Shown: positions 1 to 7,148 of the stretch, piece after piece
Layout: each line of letters opens with the position of its first letter
How positions within the stretch are numbered: position 1 is the first letter of the stretch
Assembly: GCA_964639275.1 (NCBI GenBank)
Contig: CAZXCQ010000114.1
Coordinates: 1 to 18,360, forward strand
Length of the DNA: 18,360 bases
Source of the DNA: CAZXCQ01 sp964639275
Lineage (GTDB): Bacteria > Desulfobacterota > DSM-4660 > Desulfatiglandales > Desulfatiglandaceae
Direction of reading: 5' to 3'
Notes under the pieces: model-generated
Database searches by the model: none
Told to the model about the DNA's origin: nothing
Seen by the model: the letters and a program-made list of their open reading frames with translations, nothing else
Made by a program: the position numbers and the translations under genes

Positions 1-1
1 G

Positions 2-43
2 AGGAAACAGCTGGTAAAGGATATCGCCGGGATAAAAGACTAA
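2..43 (+). CDS. C-terminal fragment of an unidentified plus-strand gene
   Basis: Frame 2 is open from the window edge to a TAA at 41-43 and gives the C-terminal peptide RKQLVKDIAGIKD. A strong plus-strand hairpin terminator follows 26 bp later, which supports a real gene ending here. The peptide faintly resembles the end of a BON domain, but 13 residues are too few to name a family. It would be the only plus-strand gene in the window and is convergent with the MaoC-type gene. Confidence 0.4.
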   Translation, partial: RKQLVKDIAGIKD

Positions 44-69
44 GCGGAAATTTGCTTTAAATGGATTAA

Positions 70-99
70 AGCCACCCTTTTTGGGTGGCTTTTTGTTTT
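70..99 (+). terminator. Rho-independent terminator, possibly bidirectional
   Basis: A perfect 8-bp stem (AGCCACCC at 70-77, GGGTGGCT at 83-90) closes a T5 loop and is followed by TTTTGTTTT. This is a classic intrinsic terminator for the plus-strand gene ending at 43. Read on the minus strand the same stem ends in TTTAATCC, a weaker tail that could still help stop transcripts from the MaoC-type gene, whose stop codon is at 151-153. Confidence 0.85.
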
Positions 100-150
100 G
101 GACCGAAATACGTCTTTTGCTTATGAGTATCAAGGTGCCGGCGGGGGGCT

Positions 151-984
151 TTATGAGATTTCACCGAAGGCGTTGCTCAGGGCCACTCCCCGCTCTGTTT
201 CCACCTGAGCGATGACTTTGCCGTTTCGGATCCAGCAGCGGGTGGTGAGGGTATCTCCTGGATAGACCACACTGGAAAACCGGGCCCTGAAGCCCTTTAG
301 GCGCTCGACCTGGCCGTCCAAGACACCGTTGACGATGGCCCGAACAGCAAAGCCGTAAGTGCAAAGCCCGTGCAGGATCGGCCGGTCAAACCCCCCCTGC
401 CTGGCAAAATCGGGTACCAGGTGGAGGGGGTTGAGGTCACCGCTGAGCCGGTAAAGCGCCGCCTGGTTTTCTGGGACCTTGTTGGAGATCGTGCAGTCCG
501 CTTCTGTGTCTTTGGGAGGGTTTACGATTTCAGACTTTGGCCCCGGGTCACCGCCAAAGCCCCCGGCACCCACATAGAAATTGACCCAGTAGGTATCAAA
601 GGAGTGGCTCCCATCCTCTGTTCGGCCCGAGACGTGGATATGATAGACCGCGGCCTTGCGCTTGTCATAGATATCTGTCACCTCACCCACCACCAGAAAA
701 CGGCCCTCAGGGGGCAGGGGGCCTGAGAGGCGGATTGTCTGCTCGCCGTGTAGAAAGCGTGAAAAATCGACCCGGTCTCCCACATTGGGATAGGCCCTGA
801 TGGCTGGCACCACACAGAAACTGGGCAGGACCTTTAGCCCCCCCGGTGTACCTTCGTAGACAAAGTCGAGATCCTCGGCAGAGGCGCCCACACCCAGCGC
901 ATAAAGGACCACATCCTTCCAGGTGTATTCAAAGATGACGGGTTTTGTCTTTTTACCGATCACACTCAGGTCTACTTCTGACAC
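151..984 (-). CDS. MaoC-family (R)-specific enoyl-CoA hydratase, double hot-dog
   Basis: This 277-residue protein has the two-hot-dog layout of hydratase 2 and of the hydratase part of peroxisomal multifunctional enzyme 2. The N-terminal MaoC_dehydrat_N-like half spans about residues 10-150 and the catalytic half about 165-277. The hydratase-2 motif is intact: YRLSGDLNPLH with Asp183, Asn185 and His188, followed by RPILHGLCTYGFA. Known family members hydrate trans-2-enoyl-CoA to (R)-3-hydroxyacyl-CoA in the cytoplasm; some act on bulky or steroid-derived CoA esters. The start is GTG (982-984), chosen because AAGGAGGT lies 5 nt upstream and MSEVDL begins the conserved part. It is 15 bp after the Fe-S subunit gene and probably co-transcribed with it. 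Its substrate is unknown. Confidence 0.88.
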   Translation of the reverse strand: MSEVDLSVIGKKTKPVIFEYTWKDVVLYALGVGASAEDLDFVYEGTPGGLKVLPSFCVVPAIRAYPNVGDRVDFSRFLHGEQTIRLSGPLPPEGRFLVVGEVTDIYDKRKAAVYHIHVSGRTEDGSHSFDTYWVNFYVGAGGFGGDPGPKSEIVNPPKDTEADCTISNKVPENQAALYRLSGDLNPLHLVPDFARQGGFDRPILHGLCTYGFAVRAIVNGVLDGQVERLKGFRARFSSVVYPGDTLTTRCWIRNGKVIAQVETERGVALSNAFGEIS

Positions 985-999
985 GATCCACCTCCTTGA

Positions 1000-1560
1000 T
1001 CATCTCTGAACCCTGGGTTTGATCACCACAGCGGGTCTGGTCCTTTTGGAATATCTGAAACCGTCAGCCTCCCTTGTGGTTCCGTATTTCTTCTCCAGCT
1101 CGCCCAGGGGCCCTGCATCCAGGGCCCGGACCGGGCAGGCCTCGATACAGTTGGGTAGCTTGCCCTGGTCAAAGCGATCGAGACAGTAATGGCATTTTCG
1201 CATCTTGGCCCCCTTTTCCGGACCAAACTGGGGGGCGTCATAGGGACAGGCCTTGAGACACTTCTCATCACACCCCGCGTTTCCCAGACAGGCATCGCTT
1301 TTCACCAGGACGATCCCGTCCTCCTCCCTCTTTCTTATGGCACCGGCCGGACATGCCGGCACGCAGACCGGGTCCTGGCAGTGAAAGCAGGGGGCAATCA
1401 TATAGCTGACAAAGACATCCGGGAACTCACCCTTCTCGGTGTAAAGCAACCGCATCCAGTTCTCCGGGCCGGCCGGTATATCGTTCCAGTCCTTACAGGC
1501 GACCCGGCAGGCGCTGCAACCGGTGCATCGGGTCTGGTCAAAGTAAAAACCGATCTGCAT
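1000..1560 (-). CDS. Four-cluster [4Fe-4S] electron-transfer subunit, DmsB-like
   Basis: This 186-residue ferredoxin-like protein is of the DmsB/PhsB/NrfC type that wires a molybdopterin catalytic subunit to an electron carrier. Sixteen cysteines fall into four groups: C12/15/18/22, C58/61/66/70, C91/97/101/105 and C123/126/138/142. The C-terminal CIEACPVRALDAGPLGELEKKYG stretch resembles the DmsB end. Cluster group three is odd: spacing is C-x5-C-x3-C-x3-CP rather than C-x2-C-x2-C-x3-CP. There is no signal peptide or membrane segment, so it should be cytoplasmic. The ATG start is supported by GGAGGT 6 nt upstream. It follows the molybdoenzyme gene but is separated from it by a 265-bp palindromic repeat. 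Pairing with that enzyme is inferred from family and position. Confidence 0.9.
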   Translation of the reverse strand: MQIGFYFDQTRCTGCSACRVACKDWNDIPAGPENWMRLLYTEKGEFPDVFVSYMIAPCFHCQDPVCVPACPAGAIRKREEDGIVLVKSDACLGNAGCDEKCLKACPYDAPQFGPEKGAKMRKCHYCLDRFDQGKLPNCIEACPVRALDAGPLGELEKKYGTTREADGFRYSKRTRPAVVIKPRVQR

Positions 1561-1579
1561 GATTCAACCTCCATCTAAG

Positions 1580-1844
1580 GTATCAATTTAGCTTTCTGCA
1601 AAATTGGCAGTGGGACAGGGGGATAGAGATTCCGTTTTGAAGGGCGTATGACTCGCCCGTAAGAGAGCGTAAAGAAATCACGTGCCAGAGGTGAAAACAG
1701 GGGGCAGTATTTGCTGAGAAGTCTTATGGTTTTTGGCAACCTCGGTGTCGGTGATTTCTTAACGCTCTCTAACGGTCTCAGGCAGGGATACACACTTCAA
1801 AACGGAACCCCCATCCCCCGGGTTTCAAAAGGCTCAACTGTTAC
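1580..1844. repeat. Long palindromic repeat element, copy A (265 bp)
   Basis: Outer ends GTATCAATTTAGC (1580-1592) and GCTCAACTGTTAC (1832-1844) are imperfect terminal inverted repeats. Inside lie concentric inverted pairs: TTCCGTTTTGAAG at 1630-1642 with its exact complement at 1795-1807, and AGAGAGCGTAAAGAAATCAC at 1662-1681 with its 19/20 complement at 1751-1770. It aligns without a gap to copy B, about 82% identical by hand count over 251 bp. It overlaps the last 15 codons of the molybdoenzyme gene. No transposase is encoded, so it looks like a non-autonomous MITE- or REP-like element. No target-site duplication is evident. Confidence 0.88.
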
Positions 1845-4067
1845 CATGTAGGCCTTCTGGGCCTGCACAAGGCAGGTGTTCATAATCGTGGCTCCGCCGC
1901 CCGAATAGGCATCCTTTGTCAGGGTATTTGCACACCCCCCACGGTCTATTCCATTTTCATCCGGATCATACCAGGCGCCCTCAAATATAGAAATGACCCC
2001 GGGGGTGATCCGCTCGGTCACCCAGGCCGTGATGGCCACCTTGCCCCGGTCGTTAAACACATGGATCTCGTCCCCGTCATTGATCCCCCTGGGTGCTGCA
2101 TCCACCGGATTTATCCAGGCCCTGTGGGGCTCCACCTCCCTGAGCCATTCCACCTCGTGTAGTTCCGAGTGAACCCGGTTTCTGGGGTGCGGGCTCAGGA
2201 GTTGAAGGGGATATTTCTCTATCAGGGGGTCGTTTCTGCCTTCAGGGGTGGACATGTATTTGGGTATGGGGGGGCACAGGGGGTTTTTGAGGTCAGCCAC
2301 CCGCTGGGAAAAGATCTCGATCTTACCCGAGGGGGTGGGGAAGGGGTTGTTTTCGATATCTTCGATCTGTTCCCGAAAGGCCACGATCGGTTGTGGGAGA
2401 TCGACCCGGTGGATGCCCTTGCGTTTGAACTCCTCATAGTCCTGGATACGCTCGGCCATCTCCGGGGTCTTCTCCACAAACATCTTTAGCCACTGATCCT
2501 CTGAGAATGGATTAAAATCCTTAATCCCCAGCCTCTCGGCGATCTCTGTCACGATTTCAAGATCGGATTTGCATTCCCCCAGGGGTTCAATGGCCCGGTT
2601 GATGAATATGTAATAGGGTCCCGACGGCCAGGGTCGTGCCAGATCGCTCCGCTCGGCCGCGCTGGTGACGGGCAAGAGCAGGTCGGCATATCTTGCCTGG
2701 GGGGTCATAAACAGCTCGTGCACGGCGAGAAAGGGGAGCTGTTTCAGGGCCCTTGCTGCCTTGTTGGTGTTCCCGGTCTGATTGAGGAAGTTGTTGCACA
2801 TGGACCACATCAATTTTATGTCCGATGGGTAACCCCCTTCCTTACCGCGCAAAATGGCGTCAAAGATCTTGTCGATGTGGACCCGCTTGATCACGCGGAG
2901 CCTGATATCAAGGGTTCCCTTTACCCGCGGGCCGTCCAGTTCGAATGGATTCTTGCCGGGGGGTATGGCCGGCATCCTGAAGAGGTGGGCGACCGGGATA
3001 CCCATGAGGCCACCACAGGCGCTCCCCCCGGGCCGGCCCACGTTGCCGGTCATGGCGCAGAGGGTGGCGGCACAGCGGTTATACTGCTCGCCCATGGCGC
3101 TCCTGGCCGGGCCCTGGCAATCCATGAGTGCCGCAGGTTTGGTTGTGGCGTACTCGCGGGCCAGGGCTTCGATGGTGGCCGCATCCACCCCCGAGATCTC
3201 GGCGGCCCAGGCCGGGGTCTTTTGGATCCCATCCTCCTGCCCCAGGACGTATTCTTTGAACTTATCGAACCCGACCGTGTATTTGTCGAGAAATGCCTGG
3301 TCGTGGAGGTCCTCTTTGATCATCACGTTCGCCATGGCCACCATGACCGCGGTGTCGGTACCCGGTCTGATGGGGATCCATCTATGGGCAACGGTCGCCG
3401 CAGTATCATGATAGCGCGGGTCGATGGCGATGACCTTTGCCCCATTTTCCTTTGCCCTGATGAGGTAGTACATGGTGTTGGTGCCAGAGATCATACGGGC
3501 CGGGTCCCACCCCCAGAGGATGATCAGTCTGGAATTGAGTAGGTCCTCCCTGCTGTGACCCACCATGACCGACCCGTATTGGGTAAGCGATGCCCAGACC
3601 GCGCCTTCGGAGGAGATGTTGCCGTAATGGGTCACATAACCGCCAAACTGGGCCAGGAGACGGGCCGCGGCCAGCCCGCCGTTGTGTAAGCTCGCAAGAT
3701 AACCGCCACCCGTGGTCAGAAAGATCCCCTCGTTCCCATAAGTCTCTTTGACCCGGGTTAGCTCCCCTGCCAGGATATCAAGGGCCTCGTCCCACGAGAT
3801 CCGCTCAAACCGGCCTTCACCCTTTTGACCGACCCGCTTTTGGGGATACATGAGCCGATCCGGATGGTGGACCATCTGGCGGTAGGCCCGGCACCTGAGG
3901 CAGGTCCTGAGCTGATGGGGTTCTTCGACATCGTCCCCCTCGACCCGGATGATCCGGTTGTCCTTTACATGGAGCCTGAGGGGGCACCTCCCGCCGCAGT
4001 CAAAGGTGGAGGCCGCCCGCACGATTTTGACTTCACCTTCAGTCTGACCTGTCTCTTTTGCTTTCAT
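1797..4067 (-). CDS. DMSO-reductase-family molybdopterin oxidoreductase, catalytic subunit
   Basis: This 756-residue protein resembles E. coli DmsA through most of its length, including FERISWDEALDIL, IAIDPRYHDTAA, RWIPIRPGTDTAV, LTGNVGRPGG-like and C-terminal molydopterin-binding segments. It binds bis-MGD. The HYGNISSEG stretch near residues 147-155 keeps the serine region that ligates Mo in DmsA. In the N-terminal Fe-S motif the usual first cysteine is Ser20; Cys24, Cys28 and Cys56 remain, and Cys59 is an extra one. There is no Tat signal, so unlike DmsA it should be cytoplasmic. The ATG start has GGAG 8 nt upstream. The final residues VTVEPFETRGMGVPF are encoded by repeat copy A. Its likely partner is the Fe-S subunit at 1000-1560; no membrane anchor gene is present. 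The substrate is unknown. Confidence 0.9.
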   Translation of the reverse strand: MKAKETGQTEGEVKIVRAASTFDCGGRCPLRLHVKDNRIIRVEGDDVEEPHQLRTCLRCRAYRQMVHHPDRLMYPQKRVGQKGEGRFERISWDEALDILAGELTRVKETYGNEGIFLTTGGGYLASLHNGGLAAARLLAQFGGYVTHYGNISSEGAVWASLTQYGSVMVGHSREDLLNSRLIILWGWDPARMISGTNTMYYLIRAKENGAKVIAIDPRYHDTAATVAHRWIPIRPGTDTAVMVAMANVMIKEDLHDQAFLDKYTVGFDKFKEYVLGQEDGIQKTPAWAAEISGVDAATIEALAREYATTKPAALMDCQGPARSAMGEQYNRCAATLCAMTGNVGRPGGSACGGLMGIPVAHLFRMPAIPPGKNPFELDGPRVKGTLDIRLRVIKRVHIDKIFDAILRGKEGGYPSDIKLMWSMCNNFLNQTGNTNKAARALKQLPFLAVHELFMTPQARYADLLLPVTSAAERSDLARPWPSGPYYIFINRAIEPLGECKSDLEIVTEIAERLGIKDFNPFSEDQWLKMFVEKTPEMAERIQDYEEFKRKGIHRVDLPQPIVAFREQIEDIENNPFPTPSGKIEIFSQRVADLKNPLCPPIPKYMSTPEGRNDPLIEKYPLQLLSPHPRNRVHSELHEVEWLREVEPHRAWINPVDAAPRGINDGDEIHVFNDRGKVAITAWVTERITPGVISIFEGAWYDPDENGIDRGGCANTLTKDAYSGGGATIMNTCLVQAQKAYMVTVEPFETRGMGVPF

Positions 4068-4093
4068 CTATTTTCTCCAGGGGTAGATGTGTC

Positions 4094-4358
4094 GTCTGAA
4101 TTTAGCTTTCTTCAAAATTGGCACTTATACCGGGCAATGGGAATTCCCTTTTGAAGGGTGTAAAACTCGCCCGTAAGAGAGCGTAAAGAAATCACGCGCC
4201 ATAGAAGGAAACAGGGGGCAATACTTCCGGGAAAGTCTTATGGTTTTTGGCGACGTCGATCTCCGTGATTTCTTAACGCTCTCTAACGCTCTCAGACAGG
4301 GTTACCCCCTTCAAAAGCGAACCCCCATTGCCCGGCTTTCAAAGGCCTAAAGTGTTAG
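4094..4358. repeat. Long palindromic repeat element, copy B (265 bp)
   Basis: Same length and orientation as copy A. Ends are GTCTGAATTTAGC (4094-4106) and CCTAAAGTGTTAG (4346-4358). The inner 20-bp arm AGAGAGCGTAAAGAAATCAC (4176-4195) is identical to that of copy A and faces its complement at 4265-4284. A second arm, CTTTTGAAGGG, faces CCCTTCAAAAG. It fills almost the whole gap between the AOR and molybdoenzyme genes and supplies the final AOR codons and the TGA (4339-4341). With copy A it brackets the molybdoenzyme gene as a direct repeat with an exact 2514-bp period. Confidence 0.88.
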
Positions 4359-6213
4359 CTTCTTTTAACCCCAGTTCTCCCAGGAGTCGGGGTGAGGGGA
4401 TGCCGGTCTTTCTGTCCCATCCCCACTCGTCGTAATAATCTTCCACCATTTCTTGTGCCTCACGGCTGCGCAAGGGTTTTCCGTTGACATAGTCTTTGAA
4501 CCCGGGTCTGACAAACCATTTCCCGGGAAGAAGCTCTTCCTCGACATCCTGGCCCTCTTTGAGGTTGGCCATCCTCAAAAGGGTCCAGCCCCGCTCAACC
4601 CGCCTTCTGAGCCGGGGTAGATCCGTCTCGATGCCGGTTACCGCCTCGTAGAGCTGCGCGCAGAGCGAGGCATTGTAAAACCGATTGACGGCACCCCGTG
4701 CGCAGATCCCCAGCGCACCCAGCATAGAGAACCAGACATGCGAGTATTTCAGGAGTCTCCCCACCCGGAGTTCTTCCTTCTGATCCGGAGATTTGAGCCC
4801 CGGTAAGATGCGCTCAAAGGCCTCCTCCGGCACCCCCATCCGCCTCAGGTGACGGGGGAAGACCGCAAGGGGCCTCCTGTCAAAATAGGTGGGTGACCCG
4901 CTTGCCCCCACGTGGGGGCCCCTTGGGTCCAGGGCCTGACCCAGTTCCATGGTCCCAAAGAGGTCCCAGGTCAGAGCAGATCTTGGTCCCACGTAGGGGT
5001 GCATGCCTTTTACAAGGGGCGGGGCATAGGTCTCAGCCGCTTTACCAAATTCCGCAAAAACCCCCCTGAATCCCCCTGCCAGAATGTCGCCCAACCCCTC
5101 GCGGTAAGTGATCTTCCTGGCCCAGGTCTCCATGGACTGCAAGGAATCGGTTGCTATCTCGCAATCGAGTTGGTTTTGTGAAATGATCCCGTGATCCGCG
5201 AGGTCCCTGGCAAAACTCATCAGGCCGAAGAATTCAAAGGCATCCAGCCCGTACTGGTCAAGTGTGGCCATGCACTTGATCGACTCCCTGTGATCCTTAA
5301 ATCCATAGAGAACCGGGGTGAAGAGATTTAGGATGGAACTCGTACACTTTACCAGACCCTTGAATTCACCGTCCGGTATTTCAATTACGTCCTTACAGCC
5401 GATGGGGCACGAGACGCAGGCGATGCGTCTCTTTTTCATCCCATAATAGGTCTCTTTTGAGATCATGTCGAAGGACTTGACCAATCCCAGGTCCTGCCAT
5501 TCCTTTAAATAGGGGTATGCCCTTATGGTCGCAAGAAAGTCTTTGGCGAGGGCCCCGTACCCTTTCCTGTCAGCCACCCTGACCCCGCGGCCCCCCCCGA
5601 CCACGATGGCCTTGAGGTTCTTCGACCCCATAACGGCACCCAGGCCACCTCTCCCGAGGGTGGCGATCTGGTCCACAAAGGCCAGCGAGAATGGGACCCG
5701 GTTTTCACCCGCTTGCCCGATGCTCATGACACCGGCTGGTTTACCCCATTTTTCCCATAGGGCCTCGCTGGTTTCGTCTACGCCCTTGCCCCACAGGGGG
5801 CCGGCGTCGCAGATCTCCACCTGATCATCCACAATCTTTAGATAGACCTGCCGATCGGCCCGGCCCTTGATGATCAGATGATCGTATCCGGCGTTTTTGA
5901 ACAGATAGCCGAAGTTTACCCCGCCCGAACCGCACCATCCAATGGTTCGGGTTGCGGGTAGTTTTGTGACCGCGTAGATCCTGGAACTGGAGGGGAGGTT
6001 TGTCCCCACAACGGGGCCGGCCCCCAGGACTATGGGGTTTTTGGGTGAGAGAGGATCGGTGCCGGGGAGGATGACGTCGGAGGCGAGCTTGATGGTAAGC
6101 CCCAGACCGCCCACAAACTTTCTGGCCAGATCAAGGTCCAGGGGTTGTTTTTCTATCCTGCCATCTGTGAGGTCAACATAAAGGATCTGTCCAGCGAAAC
6201 CGCCCAGATTCAT
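4339..6213 (-). CDS. aor: Tungsten-type aldehyde:ferredoxin oxidoreductase (AOR family)
   Basis: This 624-residue protein has the AOR layout: an N-terminal pterin-binding domain (GQILYVDLTDGRIEK, GGVNFGYLFKNAGYDHLIIKG, GRGGLGAVMGSKNLKAIVV), followed by the helical domains. The [4Fe-4S] ligands are Cys266, Cys269 and Cys273 (CVSCPIGC), with Cys504 (ALGIC) as the likely fourth. Family members oxidise aldehydes to acids with ferredoxin, or reduce activated acids, using W- or Mo-bispterin in the cytoplasm. BamB of class II benzoyl-CoA reductase is a relative, so aldehyde is not a certain substrate. The ATG overlaps the ferredoxin stop (ATGA), with AAGGGGG 7 nt upstream, indicating translational coupling. 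The C-terminus ANTLGL and stop come from repeat copy B, so the native end may have been trimmed. Confidence 0.92.
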   Translation of the reverse strand: MNLGGFAGQILYVDLTDGRIEKQPLDLDLARKFVGGLGLTIKLASDVILPGTDPLSPKNPIVLGAGPVVGTNLPSSSRIYAVTKLPATRTIGWCGSGGVNFGYLFKNAGYDHLIIKGRADRQVYLKIVDDQVEICDAGPLWGKGVDETSEALWEKWGKPAGVMSIGQAGENRVPFSLAFVDQIATLGRGGLGAVMGSKNLKAIVVGGGRGVRVADRKGYGALAKDFLATIRAYPYLKEWQDLGLVKSFDMISKETYYGMKKRRIACVSCPIGCKDVIEIPDGEFKGLVKCTSSILNLFTPVLYGFKDHRESIKCMATLDQYGLDAFEFFGLMSFARDLADHGIISQNQLDCEIATDSLQSMETWARKITYREGLGDILAGGFRGVFAEFGKAAETYAPPLVKGMHPYVGPRSALTWDLFGTMELGQALDPRGPHVGASGSPTYFDRRPLAVFPRHLRRMGVPEEAFERILPGLKSPDQKEELRVGRLLKYSHVWFSMLGALGICARGAVNRFYNASLCAQLYEAVTGIETDLPRLRRRVERGWTLLRMANLKEGQDVEEELLPGKWFVRPGFKDYVNGKPLRSREAQEMVEDYYDEWGWDRKTGIPSPRLLGELGLKEANTLGL

Positions 6214-6449
6214 CTGTCTGCCCCCTTTTCAGTCTTTCTCAGGGCCTCAAAGAGGCAGTGATCCACGCATACACCGCACCCATTACAATCCTCCTCAAAA
6301 CGTATTGAGGAATCGGCCCCCGATGTGGCGACGCGGATCCTTGCCCTGGAAGGGTTGAAGGCCTTTGTGTAAAGATCGGAACAGGCCAGCTGGCACCTCA
6401 GACAACCGGTGCACCGCTCAGGAGTAATCTGAATCTCATATTTTCCCAT
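6210..6449 (-). CDS. Small 2[4Fe-4S] ferredoxin partner of AOR
   Basis: This 79-residue protein has two CxxCxxCxxxC groups: CTGCLRCQLAC near residues 13-23 and CNGCGVCVDHC near 54-64. Eight cysteines would hold two [4Fe-4S] clusters. The usual proline after the fourth cysteine is missing in both groups (CSD, CLF). It overlaps the AOR start by 4 bp and is the probable electron acceptor or donor subunit of that enzyme, as AorB- or BamC-like ferredoxins are. The start ATG has only a weak Shine-Dalgarno sequence and sits 16 bp after the DUF47 gene, so it probably depends on coupling. Confidence 0.9.
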   Translation of the reverse strand: MGKYEIQITPERCTGCLRCQLACSDLYTKAFNPSRARIRVATSGADSSIRFEEDCNGCGVCVDHCLFEALRKTEKGADR

Positions 6450-6465
6450 AATTTGTTATCCGGTC

Positions 6466-7131
6466 TTATCTGGCGATCATGGCACGCATCATGTCCGAGG
6501 CGTTCTGGGCATGATCGGGAATATTGCCGATGGTTTCTACCAGCCTGACAAGATAAAACAGGCGAGGAGGGTCCTTGATCTTGCTGAGTATCTTATGAAT
6601 CAGTTCCCTTTCCAGGTAATCGGCCTCATTTTCATGCTGACGGATATCCTGGATCAGAGACTTGATCTTTTTTCGCATTTCTTCGGATCCAGTCCTAAAA
6701 TAACGTGCGGCCATATCCACCAGAGGTGAGAGGGCCTCGATGGCCGGAAGGATCTTTTCCACCAGGAATATCATGTCTTCCTTTAACTCATCCTCTATAC
6801 CTTCAGGTTTGTATGAGAGCCAGTAAAGGGCTTCCTCGACCCCATCGATGACCCTATCCTGTTCCCGCAGGTACAGAAAATACTGAAACTTGTCCACCTG
6901 CATCAAAATCCCTTTGGGTAAGTGCCCCCGGATGTTTCGTTTGATGGCATCGGCCTCGGATTCCAGCCTGGCCACATGGTCCATTATATCGTCAAACTCT
7001 TCGTATTTGAGGTCTACGTGACATCTTACCGCCCGAAAAAACATCCTGGCACACTCGCTTACCTTGTCGGCATGCCGTTTTAGATTCTCAAACTGAGGCT
7101 TGTAAAAGAGATTCATAAATATGGTACGCAT
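6466..7131 (-). CDS. DUF47 / PhoU-like protein, partner of PiT transporter
   Basis: This 221-residue, mostly helical, charged protein is of the DUF47 family (TIGR00153), which is PhoU-like and usually encoded beside PiT phosphate transporters. Visible hallmarks are the heptad-like HADKVSECARMFFRAV, DHVARLESEADAIKRNIRGHLPKG and RQHENEADYLERELIHKI segments, the last two being the acidic ExxxD repeats thought to bind metal in PhoU-type bundles. The family is taken to modulate PiT transport. It lies 17 bp downstream of the transporter gene. The ATG start has GGAG about 8 nt upstream. Confidence 0.9.
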   Translation of the reverse strand: MRTIFMNLFYKPQFENLKRHADKVSECARMFFRAVRCHVDLKYEEFDDIMDHVARLESEADAIKRNIRGHLPKGILMQVDKFQYFLYLREQDRVIDGVEEALYWLSYKPEGIEDELKEDMIFLVEKILPAIEALSPLVDMAARYFRTGSEEMRKKIKSLIQDIRQHENEADYLERELIHKILSKIKDPPRLFYLVRLVETIGNIPDHAQNASDMMRAMIAR

Positions 7132-7148
7132 AACCTTTTCTCCATGCT

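Noticed and set aside
1575..1793. 72-residue minus-strand open frame between the molybdoenzyme and Fe-S genes
   Set aside because: It lies almost wholly inside palindromic repeat copy A, has no domain-like pattern, and its frame merely follows the repeat.
2718..3542. 274-residue plus-strand open frame
   Set aside because: It is antisense to the well-supported molybdoenzyme gene, with low-complexity G/D/H-rich composition typical of a GC-rich shadow frame.
4339..6213. Firm call as BamB of class II benzoyl-CoA reductase
   Set aside because: AOR and BamB share this fold and a small ferredoxin neighbour, but no other bam genes (BamD-I) are in the window.
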